A stretch of 64,000 nucleotides of DNA. Origin: Hanstruepera marina (GTDB taxonomy: Bacteria > Bacteroidota > Bacteroidia > Flavobacteriales > Flavobacteriaceae). Shown piece by piece: positions 62,356 to 64,000 of the stretch. Every line of letters begins with the position of its first letter. Within the stretch, counting starts at the first letter, position 1. The notes under the pieces are model-generated. The model made no database searches. It was given only the letters and a program-made list of their open reading frames with translations, and was not told where the DNA came from. Where the stretch lies: assembly GCF_019880635.1 (NCBI RefSeq), contig NZ_JAINVX010000001.1, positions 62,001 through 126,000 on the forward strand. Reading direction: 5' to 3'. The position numbers were made by a program, and so were the translations under genes.

Positions 62356-64000
62356 CTATTGCTTTATGAATTTTTTAGTGACAACTTCTTCACCTTCATT
62401 TACTTTAATAAAGTAAACACCAGCTTCCAAAGTACTCACATCCACATTGGAAATAGAGTTGCCTTTTGAAACCGTTTGTCCTAACATATTAACAATTGTG
62501 TAAGATGCATCTTGGTTTCCAGGTAATTTTACATTCAGTATATTTCCTTTTACCGGATTTGGATACACCAGAATATCTTGATCTCCATAGGAATCCTCAA
62601 CTTCCATTGTTCTAATAGCAATCAATTGATTGATGTCTCCTCTACCAGAATTGGTTCCAGTAATGGTTACTTGATCAATATAAATTTGATCGTTATTTCC
62701 TGACGCATCACATTGGAATCTGAATCCAGCATTGGACACAAATGCATATTGCGCAGGCGTAATTGTAATTGTACCTCGATAGAAAGTGTTGTTATTAATC
62801 CCAGAGCCACTAACGTAAGTTGCTACTGTATTCCAAGATGAACCGTCAAAATAACGCAGCCAGAAATCTTCACCATTTTCCATGCTATTTACATAGAAAT
62901 AGAAGTCAACTACAACTTGAGAGTAAGGTGTAACATTAATATTTGAAAGTGTCATAGCCGAAGCGGTTCCAGAATTATCTCTAATTCTAATTGAAAAACT
63001 CCCTTCGTAAGAATTAGATCCTGAATATCTTGCACAATCACTTCCGCCATCTGCCCAGCCATCCCAGCCAGTTTCAAAATAACCTTCATTTAAAACAACA
63101 TCTGTAACTTGGCATGGCGCACAAAATGATCCACCACAATCTACACCAGTTTCGTCACCATTCTGAATACCGTCGTTACACGTTGGCGCAGCAAGTGTTG
63201 TTACATTTACAGTATTACTTGCAGATGAACTATTTCCTGCCGCATCATTAGCAATCACATAAAACGTATAACTTGTACTTTCAGAAAGTCCTATAACCTG
63301 ATAGGTTGTTCCAGTGACATTTGCAACAAAACTTCCGTCTTGATAGACATCATAATCGGTTACACCAACATTATCTGTTGCACCAGTCCATGACAAATCA
63401 GTACTGTCTTCAGTTGTATTTGAAGCTGAAAGTGTAGCCGCTGTCGGTGCTTGTGTGTCAGGTGCTGGTGGACCAGCTACTGAAACGTTATCGATAGCAA
63501 TATCAGCTTGCCAAGTACTTCCAATAAATCTGTTGAATCGTAATTGAACTCCTCTGCCAGTATAAGCATTCAAGCTAACATCTACATCCAACCATGTATT
63601 TCCTTGGTTGCCTGTTTGACTCCAAATACTTGTCCAAGTGTCTCCTTCATCATCACTAATTTCTAAATCAATTGAGCCCATGTCAGAGGCTCCATACATA
63701 TGATATGAGAAACTAAAAGTGGCTTCGGTCATTCCAGTCAAATCAAAACAAGGTGAATTCAGTATTGCTCTAACACTTGGGTAATTTGGACTTGATGCTT
63801 CAACATATAGATAATATGTTCCATCAGCAGCACTTGAAGGCCCTGTGTTAGATGATGGTGTCCCTCCTGAATTTAAAGACCAATTTATATCATCAGCTGA
63901 TGACTGTGTCCATGCTCCTAATGTATTTTCAAAACTTTCGCTGTAAGGAAAAGAATTGATTCCTCCTGAACAACCATTTGAAGGTTCAGAAACATTTACT
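62356..64000 (-). CDS. secreted T9SS protein with MAM-like, FN3 and lectin-like modules (5' part beyond window)
   Basis: The frame is open to the window edge, so the start lies outside; 548 codons are visible. In order: a MAM-like domain (about 63470-63955: FPYSESFENTLGAWTQSSAD, SPCFDLTGMTEATFSFSYHM, WQADIAIDNVSVAG), one FN3 domain (TDNVGVTDYDVYQDGSFVAN), the Cys-rich CNDGIQNGDETGVDCGGSFC, a lectin-like module (YFETGWDGWADGGSDCARYS) and a T9SS type A tail (VYPNPVKGNILNVKL, ending VVTKKFIKQ). MAM-FN3-tail arrays often follow a metalloprotease; the catalytic part, if any, is not in the window. The last five modules closely match those of the M14 gene. Confidence 0.87.
   Translation of the reverse strand, partial: VNVSEPSNGCSGGINSFPYSESFENTLGAWTQSSADDINWSLNSGGTPSSNTGPSSAADGTYYLYVEASSPNYPSVRAILNSPCFDLTGMTEATFSFSYHMYGASDMGSIDLEISDDEGDTWTSIWSQTGNQGNTWLDVDVSLNAYTGRGVQLRFNRFIGSTWQADIAIDNVSVAGPPAPDTQAPTAATLSASNTTEDSTDLSWTGATDNVGVTDYDVYQDGSFVANVTGTTYQVIGLSESTSYTFYVIANDAAGNSSSASNTVNVTTLAAPTCNDGIQNGDETGVDCGGSFCAPCQVTDVVLNEGYFETGWDGWADGGSDCARYSGSNSYEGSFSIRIRDNSGTASAMTLSNINVTPYSQVVVDFYFYVNSMENGEDFWLRYFDGSSWNTVATYVSGSGINNNTFYRGTITITPAQYAFVSNAGFRFQCDASGNNDQIYIDQVTITGTNSGRGDINQLIAIRTMEVEDSYGDQDILVYPNPVKGNILNVKLPGNQDASYTIVNMLGQTVSKGNSISNVDVSTLEAGVYFIKVNEGEEVVTKKFIKQ

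Noticed and set aside
1-64000. Prophage, insertion sequence or integron
   Set aside because: No transposase, integrase, capsid or portal-like frame and no attachment-site duplication was seen; the tRNA-Asn at 13448-13521 has no partial copy that I could find nearby.

Overview
The window reads as chromosomal DNA of a member of the Flavobacteriaceae (Bacteroidota). The supporting signs are high A+T content, promoters of the Bacteroidota type (TTTG, about 19 nt, TAnnTTTG), lipoproteins, two proteins with type IX secretion (T9SS) C-terminal tails, a polysaccharide-utilisation block without sugar PTS genes, and typical family genes (DUF6090, DUF4421, HemJ, AraC regulators with membrane sensor halves). 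No phage, insertion sequence, plasmid or CRISPR signature was seen.

Layout. (1) 1-13048, minus strand: a beta-1,3-glucan (laminarin-type) utilisation locus. It holds a GH17-like lipoprotein (cut by the window edge), a large cytosolic phosphorylase of the GH94/GH149 type, a GH16 lipoprotein laminarinase, a surface glycan-binding lipoprotein, a clan-A glycosidase fused to an outer-membrane beta-barrel, and a membrane one-component regulator with a beta-propeller sensor. No SusC/SusD pair is inside the window. (2) 13401-14926: tRNA-Asn and rseP. (3) 15094-18286: a Sco copper protein and feoA-feoB plus a 45-residue FeoB-associated Cys-rich peptide. (4) 18835-24228: a DtxR/MntR-type regulator, an outer-membrane barrel and a complete metal ABC importer with two permeases, preceded by a consensus promoter and a perfect 16-bp palindrome. 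(5) 24291-34983: mixed housekeeping and signalling genes (AraC regulator, NHL/DUF11 lipoprotein, ECF sigma/anti-sigma pair, DksA-like and DjlA-like proteins, bacilliredoxin, PlsC, HD hydrolase, radical SAM protein, DUF6090). (6) 35131-54784: haem biosynthesis genes with interspersed others. hemJ is coupled to a BNR-repeat protein and a sensor kinase; an AraC regulator is followed by hemH and a MATE exporter; divergently hemA, hemCD (fusion), hemE, a GNAT gene and hemF; then hemB. (7) 54811-58284: CNNM transporter-like protein, Ogt, serine hydrolase, exonuclease. (8) 58324-64000: two secreted multidomain T9SS proteins sharing near-identical modules; the first is an M14 carboxypeptidase.

How the parts work together. 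The glucan locus would cut beta-1,3-glucan at the surface, process it in the periplasm or outer membrane, and finish by phosphorolysis in the cytosol. The feo and metal-ABC blocks supply divalent metal, and the haem genes convert glutamyl-tRNA to protohaem, with hemL and an obvious hemN/hemG absent from the window. The most unusual items are the glycosidase-porin fusion (6801-9947), a membrane-anchored SF2 helicase inserted between hemF and hemB (50054-52684), winged-helix-like tails on both metal permeases, a permease whose conserved N-terminus begins at an ATA codon, and palindromic operators just downstream of the promoters of two metal/haem regulators.
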